From Blautia sp. (GTDB taxonomy: Bacteria; Bacillota; Clostridia; Lachnospirales; Lachnospiraceae), in assembly GCA_017463155.1 (NCBI GenBank), contig JAFTPT010000031.1, positions 45,227-109,226 on the forward strand: 64,000 nt of DNA. Direction: 5' to 3'. Both the position numbers and the translations under genes were made by a program. A model generated the notes under the pieces. It ran no database searches and was not told where the DNA came from. It was given only the letters and a program-made list of their open reading frames with translations. Positions 7,553-16,866 of the stretch are shown here, one piece after another (position 1 is the first letter of the stretch; the number at the start of each line of letters is the position of its first letter).

Positions 7553-9040
7553 ATGGCGGCAGTGATCGAATTTAAGAATATTACAAAACGCTTCGGCGGT
7601 ACCGTCGCTCTCAATGACGTTTCCTTTTCCATAGAAAAAGGCGAGATCCATTGCCTTTGCGGCGAAAACGGCGCCGGAAAATCGACGCTGATCAATCTTT
7701 GCGGCGGCGTGTTCACCCCGACGGAGGGGCAGATCCTTGTCAACGGCCGTGAAGAGAATATCAACACAATCCGTAAGTCCGAAAAGCTCGGCTTCTCCAT
7801 CGTGCACCAGGAGGTTCCGCTCTGCCTGAATATGAGCGTCGCCCACAATATTTTCCTGGGCTCAGCGGAGGCCACAAAGGGCTGGTTTCTGAATGAAAAG
7901 CATATGAGTGAGAAGACCCGCGAGCTGCTGGACATGTTCCGGCTGCATGTGGAGCCGACGACACTTCTCGGGTCCTTAAGCATCGCGGAACAGTCGATCG
8001 TCCAGATCGCCAAGGCGGTCTATTTCAAGCCGGACATCCTGATCCTCGATGAGCCGACAGCGGCCCTGACAAACGACCAGCGTGAGGTCATGTTCGAGGT
8101 GGTAAGGAAGCTTGTCAAGGAGCATGGAACCACGGTCCTCTACGTCAGCCACAGGCTGGAGGAGGTCATGATGCTTGGCGACCGCCTGACCGTCCTGAAG
8201 GATGGCAAATACGTGACCACCCGGAATGTCAGCGATGTGACCATGGATGAGATCGTGACCCTGATGGTCGGACGTAAGATCGAAAAGACCGAGTGGGACA
8301 GAAGCTATGTGACGAACGAGGAGCTTCTCACCGTCAAAAATCTGTGCAACGGCAAAAAGTTCCAGAATATCAGCTTTTCCCTGCACCGCGGGGAGATCCT
8401 GGGGCTGGCAGGCTTTGTGGGCGCCGGGCGGACGGAGGTGCTTTCCTCCATCTTCGGGGCGGACAAGCTTGATTCCGGAGAGGTCTATGTAAAAGGAGAG
8501 CGGGTCAATATCCGTTCCCCCAAGGACGCGATCCGCAAAAAGATCAGCATGATCCCGGAGAACCGGCGTGACGACGGCCTGGTCACCAGTATGTCGATCA
8601 GGCAGAACGCGCAGCTGGCGGTCATGGACCGGATCTCCAGCAAAGGCTTTTTAAGCGAATCGAAATCCGTCAGCCTGATGGAAGAGATGATCAACAAGTA
8701 CTCCATCAAGGTCGGCGGGATGAACGACATGATCCTGACGCTCAGCGGCGGCAACCAGCAGAAGGTTGTCATCGCCAAGTGGATCGGAAACGATCCGGAG
8801 ATCCTTCTCTGCGACGAGCCGACCAGGGGTATCGACGTCGGAGCCAAATCCGAGGTCTACACCATCCTGAAGGATATCGCAAGCCATGGGATCGGGATCC
8901 TGATGGTTTCTTCCGAACTTCCGGAATTGATCAACCTGTGTGACCGCATCATCGTCATGCACGAGGGCAGGATCACCGGCGAGATCATGAGGGAGGAAGC
9001 GACCGAGGAACTGATCACCCGGTACGCCGCGGCGATATGA
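7553..9040 (+). CDS. Sugar ABC transporter ATPase with two nucleotide-binding domains (RbsA/MglA-like)
   Basis: Fused double ATPase of CUT2 importers, 495 aa, at the inner face of the membrane. Domain 1 has Walker A GENGAGKST at residues 37-45, Walker B ILILDEPTAAL and the switch histidine in YVSHRLEE. Domain 2 has GFVGAGRTE instead of a normal Walker A, which is standard for this family, then LSGGNQQK and LLCDEPTRGIDVG. Stop TGA at 9038-9040. It completes the importer, and a 197-base non-coding gap follows. Confidence 0.92.
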   Translation: MAAVIEFKNITKRFGGTVALNDVSFSIEKGEIHCLCGENGAGKSTLINLCGGVFTPTEGQILVNGREENINTIRKSEKLGFSIVHQEVPLCLNMSVAHNIFLGSAEATKGWFLNEKHMSEKTRELLDMFRLHVEPTTLLGSLSIAEQSIVQIAKAVYFKPDILILDEPTAALTNDQREVMFEVVRKLVKEHGTTVLYVSHRLEEVMMLGDRLTVLKDGKYVTTRNVSDVTMDEIVTLMVGRKIEKTEWDRSYVTNEELLTVKNLCNGKKFQNISFSLHRGEILGLAGFVGAGRTEVLSSIFGADKLDSGEVYVKGERVNIRSPKDAIRKKISMIPENRRDDGLVTSMSIRQNAQLAVMDRISSKGFLSESKSVSLMEEMINKYSIKVGGMNDMILTLSGGNQQKVVIAKWIGNDPEILLCDEPTRGIDVGAKSEVYTILKDIASHGIGILMVSSELPELINLCDRIIVMHEGRITGEIMREEATEELITRYAAAI

Positions 9041-9237
9041 TTACAGCGCCAAAAGTCTTCTCCCACGTCGTGCTTGCACGTAAGTGGGAGTAAGACCTTG
9101 GGCGCGCCTCTACATGAGCAAAAAAGTGGTGCGGCAGCGCCACGATTTGCGAATGGAGAGCAGAATTGCGAGAGTTTCGCAGAAACGGAGCAATTCGTAA
9201 TCATGATTTTTATATAATAATGTACGGAGGAGCAGCG
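9041..9237 (+). other. Non-coding gap with an IS200/IS605-like hairpin; leader of the SGNH hydrolase gene
   Basis: CTCCCAC (9060-9066) pairs with GTGGGAG (9084-9090), and inside it CGTGC pairs with GCACG around a TT loop. Structures of this CTCCCAC...GTGGGAG type are seen at ends of IS200/IS605-group elements, but no transposase gene or TnpB is present, so this may be a relic or only a terminator for the ABC operon. Further on, TATAAT at 9213-9218 is a possible -10 box for the next gene, without a convincing -35. Confidence 0.45.
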
Positions 9238-9891
9238 ATGAAGCATATATTGATCTATGGAGATTCCAATACCTTTGGCTGCAATCCGGCCGCCAGTGAC
9301 GGGAAGGATCCAAATGAAAATCTCCGCTACGAGCCGGAGAACCGCTGGCCCTACATCCTGCGGGATAAGCTCGGCGTTGACTACGAGGTCATCGATGAAG
9401 GACTGCCGGGCCGCACCGCGGCTCTTGATGAGCCCTTCAAGCCGTTCAGGAAGGGGACGGGCACGTTTGTCGCGATCGCCCAGTCCCATTATCCGGTGGA
9501 TCTTCTGATCTTCCTTCTGGGCGTCAACGACCTGAAATTTGCTTTCCATGAGCAGGATGTGCAGAAGAGCATGGAGGCACTTCTGCAGATCGCGATGAAT
9601 CCCTTCACCTGGGACAGGCAGAGCGTGCCGAAGATCCTGCTGATCGCGCCGCCGGCTCTTGCGGATCCCATCCGTGAGTCCTGCTTCTACGGGATGTTCC
9701 GGGAGGAGCATGTGGCCATGTCCAAAAAGGTGGCCCCGCTCTACAAGGATCTGGCAGAGGAATACGGGTGTGAATTCATGGATGCCGGGACCATCATCGA
9801 GGCGTCACCGATCGACTGCGTGCACTTCACCCGCGAGGGGCATCATGTCCTTGCGGAAGCGGTGGAGAAGAGGATCCGGGAGATCCTGTAA
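9238..9891 (+). CDS. SGNH/GDSL-family hydrolase (esterase-like)
   Basis: Cytoplasmic esterase-type hydrolase of 217 aa; no signal peptide is visible. SGNH blocks are clear: block I GDSNT with nucleophile Ser10, block II glycine in LPGRTA, block III GVND near residue 100, and block V DCVH with Asp193 and His196. ATG 9238 is preceded by GGAGG at 9226-9230; earlier in-frame codons lack conserved sequence. It follows the sugar importer, so it may deacylate the incoming sugar derivative, but it has its own leader and co-regulation is not proven. The substrate cannot be read from sequence. Confidence 0.85.
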   Translation: MKHILIYGDSNTFGCNPAASDGKDPNENLRYEPENRWPYILRDKLGVDYEVIDEGLPGRTAALDEPFKPFRKGTGTFVAIAQSHYPVDLLIFLLGVNDLKFAFHEQDVQKSMEALLQIAMNPFTWDRQSVPKILLIAPPALADPIRESCFYGMFREEHVAMSKKVAPLYKDLAEEYGCEFMDAGTIIEASPIDCVHFTREGHHVLAEAVEKRIREIL

Positions 9892-9914
9892 AGCCAATCG
9901 AAAAGAATGTGCAG

Positions 9915-9937
9915 AAAGGCGGCTTTGCCGTCTTTTT
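9915..9937 (+). terminator. Intrinsic terminator after the SGNH hydrolase gene
   Basis: AGGCGGC and GCCGTCT form a 7-bp stem (one G-U pair) around a TTT loop, followed by TTTTT. It separates the sugar cassette from the ribosomal protein operon. Confidence 0.7.
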
Positions 9938-9962
9938 GCGTAAAAAAGTATAAAAAACCATG

Positions 9963-9991
9963 TTGACGAATGGCCGGATCCATGCTACTAT
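9963..9991 (+). promoter_or_regulatory. Sigma-A promoter of the rplU operon
   Basis: TTGACG at 9963-9968 and TACTAT at 9986-9991 are 17 bp apart. It lies directly upstream of the L21 leader-like sequence and downstream of a terminator, so rplU-prp-rpmA is an independent unit. Confidence 0.7.
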
Positions 9992-9997
9992 AACTGA

Positions 9998-10070
9998 GTA
10001 TGCCGCACAAAGAGGTTTAAGTGCCATGCCCAAAAGGCAGGCCACCACATTTGGCGAGTAATTATTCAGG
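9998..10070 (+). ncRNA. Probable L21 ribosomal-protein leader
   Basis: The untranslated leader between promoter and rplU contains TGCCGCACAAAGAGGT and a GCC-rich hairpin region (TGCC...GGCA, then GGCCACC) and ends before the AGGAGG of rplU. Position and composition fit the L21 leader found before rplU in many Firmicutes, used for feedback control by the ribosomal protein. The match is from memory of the family, not from a covariance-model search. Confidence 0.55.
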
Positions 10071-10081
10071 AGGTGCCACAG

Positions 10082-10387
10082 ATGTACGCAATTATTGCAA
10101 CTGGTGGTAAACAGTACAAGGTTGCCGAGGGTGACGTGATCAAGATCGAGAAGCTCGGCGCAGAAGCAGGCGAGACCGTAACATTTGACAATGTGCTTGC
10201 CGTTCAGAACGAAGGCCTTAAGGTCGGAGAAGATGTAAAGAATGCCAGCGTTACCGCTTCCGTAGTCGAGAACGGTAAGGACAGAAAGGTCATTGTTTAC
10301 AAGTACAAACCGAAAACCGGTTATCACAAAAAGAACGGTCACAGACAGCAGTACACCAAGGTAAAGATTGAAAAGATCAACGCCTGA
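10082..10387 (+). CDS. rplU: 50S ribosomal protein L21
   Basis: 101-aa 23S-rRNA-binding protein of the large subunit. Begins [14 protein letters not shown] and carries the C-terminal signature [19 protein letters not shown] typical of L21. ATG 10082 has AGGAGGT about 6-12 bases upstream. First gene of the rplU-prp-rpmA operon; prp starts 12 bases after its stop. Confidence 0.97.
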   Translation: MYAIIATGGKQYKVAEGDVIKIEKLGAEAGETVTFDNVLAVQNEGLKVGEDVKNASVTASVVENGKDRKVIVYKYKPKTGYHKKNGHRQQYTKVKIEKINA

Positions 10388-10399
10388 TCCGGTGTCCGT

Positions 10400-10717
10400 A
10401 TGATCCGTATCAATGTAACAAAAAAATCCGGCAGCTATGTGGATTTTGAGTCGGCAGGACATGCCGGCGCTGGGGAAGAAGGGCATGACATTGTCTGTGC
10501 CGCTGTCTCCGCGCTGATCATCAATGCCGTGAATTCCATCGAGCGTTTTACCGATGATGCCTTTACCGAGGAATCAAAGGACGGGTACGTCCGCATCCGT
10601 TTTGACGGGCCGAATTCCCCGGGTGCCAGGCTTCTGATGGATTCGCTCGTGTTCGGACTTGAGCAGATCCGCGAGGATTGCCGGGATTACTTGAAAGTAC
10701 ATGTCAGGGAGGTCTAA
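10400..10717 (+). CDS. prp: Ribosomal-processing cysteine protease Prp
   Basis: Small cysteine protease (105 aa, YsxB family) that removes the N-terminal extension of ribosomal protein L27 in Firmicutes. The catalytic pair is visible: His21 in [16 protein letters not shown] and Cys33 in the same segment. It lies between rplU and rpmA as in other Firmicutes. The downstream L27 has exactly the kind of extension Prp cleaves. Its stop codon lies 4 bases before the rpmA start, and the rpmA ribosome binding site is inside its 3' end. Confidence 0.93.
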   Translation: MIRINVTKKSGSYVDFESAGHAGAGEEGHDIVCAAVSALIINAVNSIERFTDDAFTEESKDGYVRIRFDGPNSPGARLLMDSLVFGLEQIREDCRDYLKVHVREV

Positions 10718-10721
10718 TACC

Positions 10722-12364
<1,643 letters not shown>

Positions 12365-12374
12365 GGAGCAGACC

Positions 12375-12680
12375 ATGACAAGTAAGCAGAGAGCCTATTT
12401 AAAGGGCCTTGCCATGAACATCGATCCGGTCCTGCAGATCGGAAAGAGCAGCCTGACGCCGGAGCTTACCGCCGCTGTGCAGGAAGCGCTGGATGCGAGG
12501 GAGCTGATCAAGATCAATATCCTGCAGAACTGCCTGGATGACCGGATGCAGCTGGCGGATATGCTGGCGGAACGCACGCATTCCGAGGTCGTACAGGTCA
12601 TCGGCAAAAAGATCGTTCTCTACAAAGAGGGCAAGGATGACAAAAAGAAGATCGTGCTGCCGCCTGCAAAGGCAAAATAA
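12375..12680 (+). CDS. yhbY: YhbY family (CRM domain) RNA-binding protein
   Basis: 101-aa KH-like RNA-binding protein associated with 50S precursor particles. Motifs: the start KQRAYLKGLAMNIDPVLQIGKSSLT, then ALDARELIKI and the late GKKIVLY. ATG 12375 has AAGGAG at 12363-12368; in-frame codons further upstream overlap obgE. The usual neighbours obgE (before) and nadD (6 bases after) support the call. Confidence 0.93.
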   Translation: MTSKQRAYLKGLAMNIDPVLQIGKSSLTPELTAAVQEALDARELIKINILQNCLDDRMQLADMLAERTHSEVVQVIGKKIVLYKEGKDDKKKIVLPPAKAK

Positions 12681-12686
12681 CGGGCT

Positions 12687-13319
12687 ATGAACGGAAAAAG
12701 ACGCCGGGTCGGGATCATGGGAGGAACCTTTGATCCGATCCATATCGGACATCTGATCCTGGGGGAGAAGGCCTATGAACAGCTGGAGCTTGAAAAAGTC
12801 CTGTTCATGCCGTCCGGCAATCCTCCGCACAAAAAAGACCGGCAGGGAAGGGCCTCCGACGAGGAAAGGACCGACATGGTCCGTCTGGCCATCGGGAACA
12901 ATCCGCATTTTGAACTGTCGCTGGTCGAAATGCATGAGAAGGGCTATACCTATACCTTCCATACGCTCGAGATGCTCCGAAAAGAGCATCCCGATACGGA
13001 TTATTATTTTATCATCGGAGCGGATTCTCTCTATACGTTCCATACCTGGATGGAGCCGCAGCGGATCTGCGACGCCTGTACACTGGTCGTGGCCACGAGG
13101 AACCATACCTCCCTCGCGGAGCTGGACCGCGAGATCGGAAGGGTGAGAGAGGATTTTCATGCCCGGGTGATCCGGCTCGATACCATGAACATCGACATTT
13201 CCAGCCAGATGCTGCGGGAGTGGATCGGTGACGGGAAAAGTATCCGCTATTATCTTCCGGATCCGGTCATTCAGTATATTGACGACAAGCAGATCTATCG
13301 TACGGGAAAGGCAGAATGA
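12687..13319 (+). CDS. nadD: Nicotinate-nucleotide adenylyltransferase
   Basis: Transfers AMP from ATP to nicotinate mononucleotide in NAD synthesis; 210 aa, cytoplasmic. It shows GGTFDPIHIGHL with the nucleotidyltransferase HIGH motif, FMPSGNPPHK, FIIGADSL and the late ISSQMLREWI (ISSTxIR equivalent). It lies between yhbY and yqeK as in Bacillus and Clostridia, in the same transcription unit. Confidence 0.96.
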   Translation: MNGKRRRVGIMGGTFDPIHIGHLILGEKAYEQLELEKVLFMPSGNPPHKKDRQGRASDEERTDMVRLAIGNNPHFELSLVEMHEKGYTYTFHTLEMLRKEHPDTDYYFIIGADSLYTFHTWMEPQRICDACTLVVATRNHTSLAELDREIGRVREDFHARVIRLDTMNIDISSQMLREWIGDGKSIRYYLPDPVIQYIDDKQIYRTGKAE

Positions 13320-13341
13320 TCCCACATAGCAGGAGGAAAGT

Positions 13342-13935
13342 ATGTCCAGATATGATTTCATCAAGATGAAAAAAAAGCTTGCCAAATACCTGGATGAGGA
13401 GCGTTTTGCTCATACCATGGGAGTCATGTACACCTGTGCTTCCCTGTGCATGGTGCACGGAGGAGATTTGGGCGATGCCCAGGCGGCGGGCCTTCTGCAT
13501 GACTGTGCCAAGTGCATTCCGAACAAAAAGAAGATCAGGCTGTGTGAACAGCACCATATAGAGATGACCTCGTTTGAAAAGGATCATCCGTTCCTGCTGC
13601 ACGCCAAGCTGGGTGCTTATATCGCGTCAAAGAAATACGACATCGACGACAAGGATATCCTGTCCGCGATCCGGTACCATACGACCGGCCGTCCGGGGAT
13701 GAGCCGGCTTGAGAAGATCGTCTACATTGCCGATTACATCGAACCCATGCGTGACAAGGCACCGAATCTTTCCAGAGTCCGCCGGCTGGCCTTCGAGGAT
13801 CTGGATGAATGCATGTACGAGATCCTGAAGGATACGCTGGATTATCTGGAGGAAAACCCGCGGGAGATCGATCAGACGACGGTGGAGGCGTACCGGTATT
13901 ATAAAGAAGTGCACAACGATCGAAAAGATCGATAG
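13342..13935 (+). CDS. yqeK: YqeK-type HD phosphohydrolase (Ap4A hydrolase family)
   Basis: 197-aa HD-domain enzyme of the YqeK family, whose members hydrolyse diadenosine tetraphosphate symmetrically. Metal-binding residues: His in RFAHTMGV, HD in LLHDCAK, then FLLHAKLGA and IRYHTTG. ATG 13342 has AGGAGG just upstream. Last gene of the obgE-yhbY-nadD-yqeK run; a strong terminator follows at 13961. Confidence 0.92.
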   Translation: MSRYDFIKMKKKLAKYLDEERFAHTMGVMYTCASLCMVHGGDLGDAQAAGLLHDCAKCIPNKKKIRLCEQHHIEMTSFEKDHPFLLHAKLGAYIASKKYDIDDKDILSAIRYHTTGRPGMSRLEKIVYIADYIEPMRDKAPNLSRVRRLAFEDLDECMYEILKDTLDYLEENPREIDQTTVEAYRYYKEVHNDRKDR

Positions 13936-13960
13936 ACTGAGTACAAAGAGCGTGTACAAA

Positions 13961-13989
13961 AAGTGTCTCGGAAACGGGACACTTTTTTC
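13961..13989 (+). terminator. Intrinsic terminator after yqeK
   Basis: AAGTGTCTCG and CGGGACACTT pair over 10 bp (one G-U) around a GAAA tetraloop, followed by TTTTTT. Textbook rho-independent terminator. Confidence 0.9.
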
Positions 13990-14009
13990 TGTCAATTTGG
14001 CGGAATGTG

Positions 14010-14018
14010 TGTTATACT
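14010..14018 (+). promoter_or_regulatory. Extended -10 promoter of rsfS
   Basis: TGT-TATACT at 14010-14018 is an extended -10 box; 17 bp upstream the -35 position reads TGTCAA, which is weak. It lies just after the yqeK terminator, so rsfS gets its own start and about 100 bases of leader. Confidence 0.5.
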
Positions 14019-14121
14019 ATGGATAGGATCCCTGAATTGCATAAAATGCATGATCCCAAATGACTTTTTGTGAATAAAAATGACAGCCGGACAAAAAAGA
14101 AAGTAAAATAGGGAGGTTGCT

Positions 14122-14472
14122 ATGGGCAGAGAACTTGAGATGACCAAACTGGCCTGCAAGGCGCTGGAAGAAAAGAAGGGAAAAGATATCCAGGTGATCG
14201 ATATCCACGAGGTGTCTGTCATCGCGGACTATTTTGTCATCGCCAGCGCGACAAATCCCAACCAGCTGCAGGCGATGGTGGATGGTGTGGAGGAAGAGCT
14301 CGGGAAAGCCGGTTTTACGCCAAAGCAGATCGAGGGAAGCAAGAACTCCTCCTGGGTGCTGATGGACTATGAGGATATGATCGTCCATGTATTTGATGAG
14401 GAAAACCGCCTGTTCTATGATCTGGAGAGGATCTGGCGCGACGGAAAGATCGTAAAACCCGAAGAACTGTAA
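14122..14472 (+). CDS. rsfS: Ribosomal silencing factor RsfS
   Basis: 116-aa protein that binds L14 and blocks 30S-50S joining when nutrients are short. Family signatures: DIQVIDIHEVSVIADYFVIAS, NPNQLQAMVDGVEEEL, WVLMDYEDMIVHVFD and RLFYDLERIW. AGGGAGG precedes ATG 14122. It converges on lexA, with a 73-base hairpin element between them. Confidence 0.96.
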   Translation: MGRELEMTKLACKALEEKKGKDIQVIDIHEVSVIADYFVIASATNPNQLQAMVDGVEEELGKAGFTPKQIEGSKNSSWVLMDYEDMIVHVFDEENRLFYDLERIWRDGKIVKPEEL

Positions 14473-14477
14473 ACTGA

Positions 14478-14550
14478 GGAAAAGACAGGGGACGGTTCTG
14501 TGTCTTGTTTTCGATGAAAACAAGACACAGAACCGTCCCCAGTCTTTTCC
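14478..14550. repeat. REP-like palindromic element between rsfS and lexA
   Basis: Two 35-base arms (14478-14512 and 14516-14550) pair with a single A-A mismatch around a GAT loop. The core is GGGGACGGTTCTGTGTCTTG and its reverse complement. A second copy of the same family is at 33543-33640. It sits between convergent genes and can act as a bidirectional terminator. Such GGGGACGGTTC palindromes recur in many Firmicutes; a link to REP-associated IS200-like transposases is inference, as none is encoded here. Confidence 0.85.
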
Positions 14551-14557
14551 TGTCAAT

Positions 14558-15175
14558 TCAGAAGAACCGGAATACGCCGAACACTTTTCCGAGGATCTGC
14601 AGGTCGCCGGTGACGATGATGGGATCCATGTGATCGTTCTCCGGCTGAAGGCGGATATAGCCATTCTCGCGGTAGAAGGTCTTGACCGTCGCAGAATCCT
14701 CCAGAAGCGCCACCACGATATCACCATTGCTCGCGGTGCTCTGTTGTTTGACCAGCACCTGGTCTCCGTCGAGGATGCCGGCGTTGATCATGCTTTCACC
14801 CTTTACCTTCAGCATAAAGCTCTGCTGGTTGGGCATCAGCTCCGCAGGGATCGGGAAATAGGATTCGATATTCTGAACGGCAAGAAGCGGCTCGCCGGCG
14901 GCCACGGAGCCGACCAGCGGTACATTGACGACCTCGCGGCGCGTCAGGTTGAAATTCTCGTCGACGATCTCGATGGCGCGGGGCTTGGTGGCGTCGCGAT
15001 GGATATAGCCGTTGCGCTCCAGGGCTTCCAGATGCGCGTGCACCGAGGAGGTGGACTTGAGATTGACCGCCTCGCAGATCTCACGAACAGAGGGCGGGAA
15101 GCCCCGGTTGAGGATCTCGTTCTTGAGATAATCCAGTATTTCTGTCTGCTTTTTGCTGATCTTGCCGTAAGCCAT
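14558..15175 (-). CDS. lexA: LexA SOS repressor
   Basis: Self-cleaving repressor of DNA-damage genes, 205 aa. Winged HTH at the N-terminus (GFPPSVREICEAVNLKSTSSVHAHL), Ala93-Gly94 cleavage site in VAAGEPL, catalytic Ser128 in KGESM and Lys165 in SATVKTFY. AGGG precedes its ATG on the minus strand. Two LexA boxes upstream show autoregulation. It faces rsfS tail to tail across the REP-like hairpin and is divergent from the HlyD-like gene. Confidence 0.97.
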   Translation of the reverse strand: MAYGKISKKQTEILDYLKNEILNRGFPPSVREICEAVNLKSTSSVHAHLEALERNGYIHRDATKPRAIEIVDENFNLTRREVVNVPLVGSVAAGEPLLAVQNIESYFPIPAELMPNQQSFMLKVKGESMINAGILDGDQVLVKQQSTASNGDIVVALLEDSATVKTFYRENGYIRLQPENDHMDPIIVTGDLQILGKVFGVFRFF

Positions 15176-15188
15176 TCTGAAGCCCTCC

Positions 15189-15202
15189 CGAACATACTTT
15201 CG
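15189..15202 (-). promoter_or_regulatory. LexA (SOS) box proximal to lexA
   Basis: CGAACATACTTTCG matches the Gram-positive LexA box CGAACATATGTTCG except at two central positions. It lies downstream of the lexA promoter, 14 bases before the start codon. Confidence 0.75.
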
Positions 15203-15236
15203 ATATTTTTATCTTATCACACGGAATACAAAAAAG

Positions 15237-15250
15237 CAAACATATATTCG
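15237..15250 (-). promoter_or_regulatory. LexA (SOS) box overlapping the lexA -35 region
   Basis: CAAACATATATTCG differs from CGAACATATGTTCG at two positions. On the minus strand the box runs up to the probable -35 TTTGCT; an extended -10 TGA-TAAGAT follows at about 18 bp. Two boxes flanking one promoter indicate tight autorepression. Confidence 0.65.
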
Positions 15251-15289
15251 GAAAATCCGGAAGCCGTTCAACAAATAATTATGGAAACC

Positions 15290-15318
15290 TTGTTTTATTG
15301 AATGGAAAATGATAAAAT
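15290..15318 (+). promoter_or_regulatory. Promoter of the HlyD-like/yggS operon
   Basis: TTGTTT at 15290-15295 and TAAAAT at 15313-15318 are 17 bp apart, with TG one base before the -10 (extended -10). It lies 40 bp beyond the nearest LexA box, so SOS control of this side is unlikely. Confidence 0.65.
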
Positions 15319-15371
15319 ACAGTGATATATGAACTGGACCATACCACTGCGTTTCACATAAGGAGGCTTTT

Positions 15372-16853
15372 GTGGCGTCAGGAAATAGCAGAAAGAATAT
15401 ACCGGCGGAGATCGTGCTCAGGATCCGCCGGATCTTCGGACACAATATCGCGACCATCGTTTTCAGCGTGATCTTTCTCTACGTCGTGCTGAGTGCGGTG
15501 TTTTATATGAATGCAAACCACATCGAGTCCTACCAGGTCACCTCGGGCCCTCTTTCCCGGAATGAGACCTACACGGGGCTTGCGATCCGTGAGGAAAATG
15601 TGGTGCAGGCCGACTCCAGCGGTTATATCACCTATTACGCCCGGGAAGGCGATAAGATCAACGCCAACGGGGCGGTCTTCGGACTCAGCAGTACCCGGAT
15701 CCCGGAGGTGACGACCAGGCTGAGCCAGGAGGATCTGCAGAAGATCAGGGATCAGATGCTGAGCTTCTCCAAAGGCTTCGATTCCGCCAAATTCAATAAG
15801 ACCTACAGCTTTAAATACCAGCTTGAGGGCAGCATCCTGCAGTATGCGGGGGCGACGGGACAGTCATCCTCGGCACCGCTTACCTCCGAGGAGCTGGATG
15901 AGTACGCTGAGGAGGTTGATTCTTCGGACAGCGTCACCCTGGGCAACCAGACGATCAACAAGGCGGAGGCCGACGGGATCATTCTCTATGCCGAGGACGG
16001 ATATGAGGATGTGACCATGGAAAACATCACCGAGGAGGATTTCGACCAGAATTCCTACCATGAGACCGATCTGAAGACCGAGGATCCGGTCAAGGCGGGA
16101 GATGATGTCTATACGATCATCACGGACGAGAGATGGAGCCTGCTGATCCCGCTGAGTGACAAACAGGCTGTCAAGCTGCAGGACAGACCGGCGATCCGCG
16201 TAAAGTTCCTGAAGGATGACATGACGCAGTCCGGCGATTTCTCCATTGTGAAGATTGGGGACGGCAAATACGGCAAGATCGATTTCAGCAAAGGGCTGAT
16301 CCGCTACGCTTCGGACCGCTTCCTGGATATCGAGCTTGTCACGAACACGGTCACGGGCCTCAAGATCCCGCTTTCCGCGATCGTGACAAAGGAGTTCTAC
16401 ACGATCCCGTCCACCTTTGCGACGACGGGGGCGGATGGTGCTTCCGAGGGCTTCCTTGTGGCGACCAGGAATTCGAACGGCAAGACCGAGACCACCATGG
16501 TGACGCCGATGATCTACGCCCGGATCGAGAACCCGAAAAAGAAGACGCTCGGCGCGGATGATGATTCCACCGCCAAGACGACCTATACCTACTATGTGGA
16601 CCAGACGGCCTTTGAGGAAGGGGACGCTTTGGTGACAACGGATTCCGAAGCCAAGTACATCATCGGCGAGACAGCCGCTCTGGAGGGTGTGTACTGCATC
16701 AACCAGGGCTATGCCGTATTCCGCCGCATCCAGATCCTTGACCAGAACGAGGAGTACGCGATCATTGCGAAGGGGACGACCTATGGCCTGACCAGGTATG
16801 ACCATATCGTCAAAAACGCGGACAAGGTCAAGGAAGAGGATATTCTATATTAA
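15372..16853 (+). CDS. HlyD-like membrane-anchored protein in the cell-division cluster
   Basis: 493-aa protein with a cytoplasmic basic N-terminus, one membrane anchor at about residues 25-45 (IATIVFSVIFLYVVLSAVF) and a large outside domain. The start of that domain (SGYITYYAREGDKI) and the late GLKIPLSAIV resemble HlyD/biotinyl-lipoyl-like adaptor proteins. GTG 15372 has AGGAGG at 15361-15366. In Clostridia a gene of this type often precedes yggS and sepF; yggS follows 13 bases later, so a role in envelope or division is inferred. No export ATPase partner is adjacent, so classical efflux is not supported. Confidence 0.7.
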   Translation: MASGNSRKNIPAEIVLRIRRIFGHNIATIVFSVIFLYVVLSAVFYMNANHIESYQVTSGPLSRNETYTGLAIREENVVQADSSGYITYYAREGDKINANGAVFGLSSTRIPEVTTRLSQEDLQKIRDQMLSFSKGFDSAKFNKTYSFKYQLEGSILQYAGATGQSSSAPLTSEELDEYAEEVDSSDSVTLGNQTINKAEADGIILYAEDGYEDVTMENITEEDFDQNSYHETDLKTEDPVKAGDDVYTIITDERWSLLIPLSDKQAVKLQDRPAIRVKFLKDDMTQSGDFSIVKIGDGKYGKIDFSKGLIRYASDRFLDIELVTNTVTGLKIPLSAIVTKEFYTIPSTFATTGADGASEGFLVATRNSNGKTETTMVTPMIYARIENPKKKTLGADDDSTAKTTYTYYVDQTAFEEGDALVTTDSEAKYIIGETAALEGVYCINQGYAVFRRIQILDQNEEYAIIAKGTTYGLTRYDHIVKNADKVKEEDILY

Positions 16854-16866
16854 TAAGGAGTATACC

